From: Streptomyces nodosus
GTDB taxonomy: Bacteria; Actinomycetota; Actinomycetes; Streptomycetales; Streptomycetaceae
DNA: 64,000 bases
NCBI RefSeq assembly: GCF_008704995.1
Contig: NZ_CP023747.1
Coordinates: 434,001-498,000 of the forward strand
Direction: 5' to 3'
Below are positions 62,636 to 64,000 of this stretch, piece after piece. Below the pieces are notes generated by a model. It was not told where the DNA came from, did no database searches, and saw only the letters and a list, made by a program, of their open reading frames with translations. The translations under genes and the position numbers were made by a program. Numbering within the stretch: position 1 is the stretch's first letter; each line of letters begins with the position of its first letter.

Positions 62636-63234
62636 CCGACGCCTCCGCCCGGTTCGCCCGGCCGGGCCCGCGCGCCGACGACAGCCGAGCCGGCCGGCTC
62701 ATGGCACGGCTCACCTCGCGCATCACCGACCGACTGCTGGGAACGGCCCTCGCGGTCGCCGCCTGCAATCCGCCGGCCGTCCTGCACGCACCGCCGCCGG
62801 TCAGGGTGCTGATGCTCGGGGCGGCGGCGGCCGCGTGGTGGGCCGCTCCGATGGTCGACGCGCGCCCCGTCCAGACCTCCATGCGCTGGCGGACCGTCGC
62901 GGCCCGCCGCAGGACGACCGTGCTGCCTGCCGCGGCGATCGCGGTCGCGGCGGCCACCGGACCCGCGGTCTGGCTGGTCGTCTGCATCGCCGCCCTGCTG
63001 CTCGCCTATCTGCTCGTCACCGACACATGGACAGCCGGTGTCACCGCCCCGACCGGCCAGCCGCGGGCGACCCCCGCACTGGCGGCCGCCGCCGCGACGG
63101 CGGTGGTGCTGTTGGCCGCCCAGGCGCCGGTCGCGGGTACCTCCTATGCACGGCTGCCCGCCGCACTCGCCATCATCGCGACCACCGCTTGCCTGGTACT
63201 GGCGCTGCACACCCGCCGCCGCCCGCCCGGCTGA
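62632..63234 (+). CDS. Membrane protein ending the MoxR-DUF58 operon
   Basis: A 200-residue protein with about five hydrophobic helices (RVLMLGAAAAAWWAA; TTVLPAAAIAVAAATGPAVW; VCIAALLLAYLLV; ATPALAAAAATAVVLLAA; LPAALAIIATTACLVLAL) after a polar 40-residue start. No known catalytic motif. The ATG at 62632 overlaps the DUF58 stop, so it is certainly cotranslated with it. Similar small proteins close this operon in other actinomycetes; the role is unknown. Confidence 0.8.
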   Translation: MTDASARFARPGPRADDSRAGRLMARLTSRITDRLLGTALAVAACNPPAVLHAPPPVRVLMLGAAAAAWWAAPMVDARPVQTSMRWRTVAARRRTTVLPAAAIAVAAATGPAVWLVVCIAALLLAYLLVTDTWTAGVTAPTGQPRATPALAAAAATAVVLLAAQAPVAGTSYARLPAALAIIATTACLVLALHTRRRPPG

Positions 63235-63326
63235 GTGGTGGCGGTCCAGCCTCACTTCTCGCCTGTCACACTGACCTGTGCGTGTCGCGGCAGAGCGGCG
63301 CCGAGGGGGAAGGAACTGGTCGCGGG

Positions 63327-63626
63327 ATGCCCCGGTGGATCGTGCTGGCCGTGCCTGTCGAAGGTGTCGGAGAGCTGAATTGTGACGCGCGGACCATTGC
63401 GGAGTTCGAAGGCAGCGCGGAAGAAGCGGAGGCGGCTCTCCGGTATGCGGTGAACACCTATGAGGACAGCTTGTGGAAGGTGCGCCGTCGAGAGATCTTC
63501 ATATGCTCCAGCCGGTCATACTTCCTTCGCATCCAGGGGCGTCTGGCGAAATACGGCTTCCTCATCCAGCTTGCTGAACTGGTCTACGACTCCGACGCGA
63601 AGCCCATGGCCCAGCCGTTCGGCTGA
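63327..63626 (+). CDS. Conserved hypothetical protein, 99 aa
   Basis: A small soluble protein: PRWIVLAVPVEGVGELNCDA, an Ala/Glu-rich helix (FEGSAEEAEAALRYAVNTYE), then SYFLRIQGRLAKYGFLIQLAELV. It looks like a compact alpha/beta domain without known motifs. The ATG at 63327 has GGGGGAAGGA about 12 bases ahead, a little far. Codon use is less extreme than its neighbours, which may indicate a recent or accessory gene. Confidence 0.6.
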   Translation: MPRWIVLAVPVEGVGELNCDARTIAEFEGSAEEAEAALRYAVNTYEDSLWKVRRREIFICSSRSYFLRIQGRLAKYGFLIQLAELVYDSDAKPMAQPFG

Positions 63627-63713
63627 TGGCCCGGCTGCGCGGCCTCGTTCGCTTCGAACGGTGGCGTCTGTGCACCGGTTCGAACAGCAGATCGGCTGCC
63701 CTATCCTTCTGCC

Positions 63714-64000
63714 GTGGGGAAATGGTGGCGGTCTCTGGCGCGTGCGTTCTGGGCTCTGGATCGGGTTCTGGGCGGGCAACGGCGTCCGACTCGGTTCCAG
63801 AAGTGGGTGGGCCGGCACCCGATCAAGGCCGGTCTGTACACGGCCCTGCCTCCCACGCTCTTCTTCACCTTCTTCTTCTGGCTGGTGTCGGACGAGGAGG
63901 AGCCTGACAATCTCCTGTTCCCCGTGATCGGCGGGCTGGTCATGGGACTCGTCTTCGGCCTCGTGGCAGCGTCGGAGCGGCTCCGGCAGCGCAGGCTCAA
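63714..64000 (+). CDS. Membrane protein, partial (3' end beyond window)
   Basis: About 95 codons are visible: an amphipathic, Trp/Arg-rich start (GKWWRSLARAFWALDRVLGG), a first membrane helix (LPPTLFFTFFFWLVS), an acidic loop (DEEEPDNLL) and a second helix (VIGGLVMGLVFGLVAA). The GTG at 63714 is 6 bases after TATCCT, so the mRNA may be leaderless. Family not recognised. Confidence 0.6.
   Translation, partial: MGKWWRSLARAFWALDRVLGGQRRPTRFQKWVGRHPIKAGLYTALPPTLFFTFFFWLVSDEEEPDNLLFPVIGGLVMGLVFGLVAASERLRQRRL

Overview
The window is high-GC DNA with Streptomyces character: frequent GTG starts, GGAGG-type ribosome sites, 4-base ATGA/GTGA overlaps, several probable leaderless genes, and rare TTA (bldA) codons that I found in only three genes. 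All names come from reading motifs and family resemblance; no database search was possible. Both ends cut through genes.

Layout. 1-5.9 kb: a das-like amino-sugar module, with a GH20 beta-N-acetylhexosaminidase, two sugar ABC permeases and a lipoprotein binding protein facing a GntR/HutC repressor across an operator-rich gap. 6-9.4 kb: a TetR/EamA exporter pair and two RimJ/RimL-type acetyltransferases. 10-14.8 kb: two PAS-GAF-SpoIIE phosphatase-type signalling proteins; the second has damaged phosphatase motifs and an extra histidine-kinase-like ATPase domain. 15-18.3 kb: a small conserved protein, a TetX-like FAD monooxygenase, and a membrane protein facing a TetR gene across a perfect 20-bp inverted repeat. 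18.3-22.8 kb: an accessory zone with a response-regulator/HxlR chimeric pseudogene, a TTA-containing TPR and prenyl-synthase operon, an IS5-type transposase remnant, and fragments of an MmyB-type regulator and an MBL-fold hydrolase.

22.9-26.8 kb: an organosulfur operon (permease, binding protein, ATPase, TauD-type dioxygenase) headed by a probable cysteine-sensing leader peptide on a leaderless transcript. 26.9-31.3 kb: a lipoprotein, two SnoaL-like proteins, an MDR reductase and an NAD(P)-binding protein, facing a TetR gene. 31.4-34.5 kb: a DNA photolyase and an SDR-DUF2867 protein. 34.9-39.9 kb: a broken small gene, a secreted repeat-domain protein, a SMI1/KNR4 protein, an MFS transporter, a small cysteine-rich protein and a GNAT protein.

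39.9-46.6 kb: a transport block with a metal theme. A Zur-box-like palindrome precedes a family-5 binding protein, a fused OppB/OppC permease and an MFS protein, with no ATPase gene. Convergent to it lie a NicO-type Ni/Co transporter with an 80-residue His-rich loop and its secreted partner. 46.8-53.5 kb: a TetR protein, an epoxide hydrolase, an ABC/FtsX exporter divergent from a NarL-type two-component system, and an SDR. 53.5-56.2 kb: secreted GH76 and GH43 enzymes behind a LacI-type operator. 56.3-64 kb: a VOC protein, a TTA-containing acyl-CoA ligase, a DUF4129-MoxR-DUF58 membrane operon and two small proteins.

The observations most worth following are the cysteine leader peptide, the ATPase-less transporter behind a Zur-like box, the doubly TTA-marked TPR/prenyl-synthase operon, the chimeric pseudogene and the apparently dead phosphatase domain tied to an intact-looking kinase domain.
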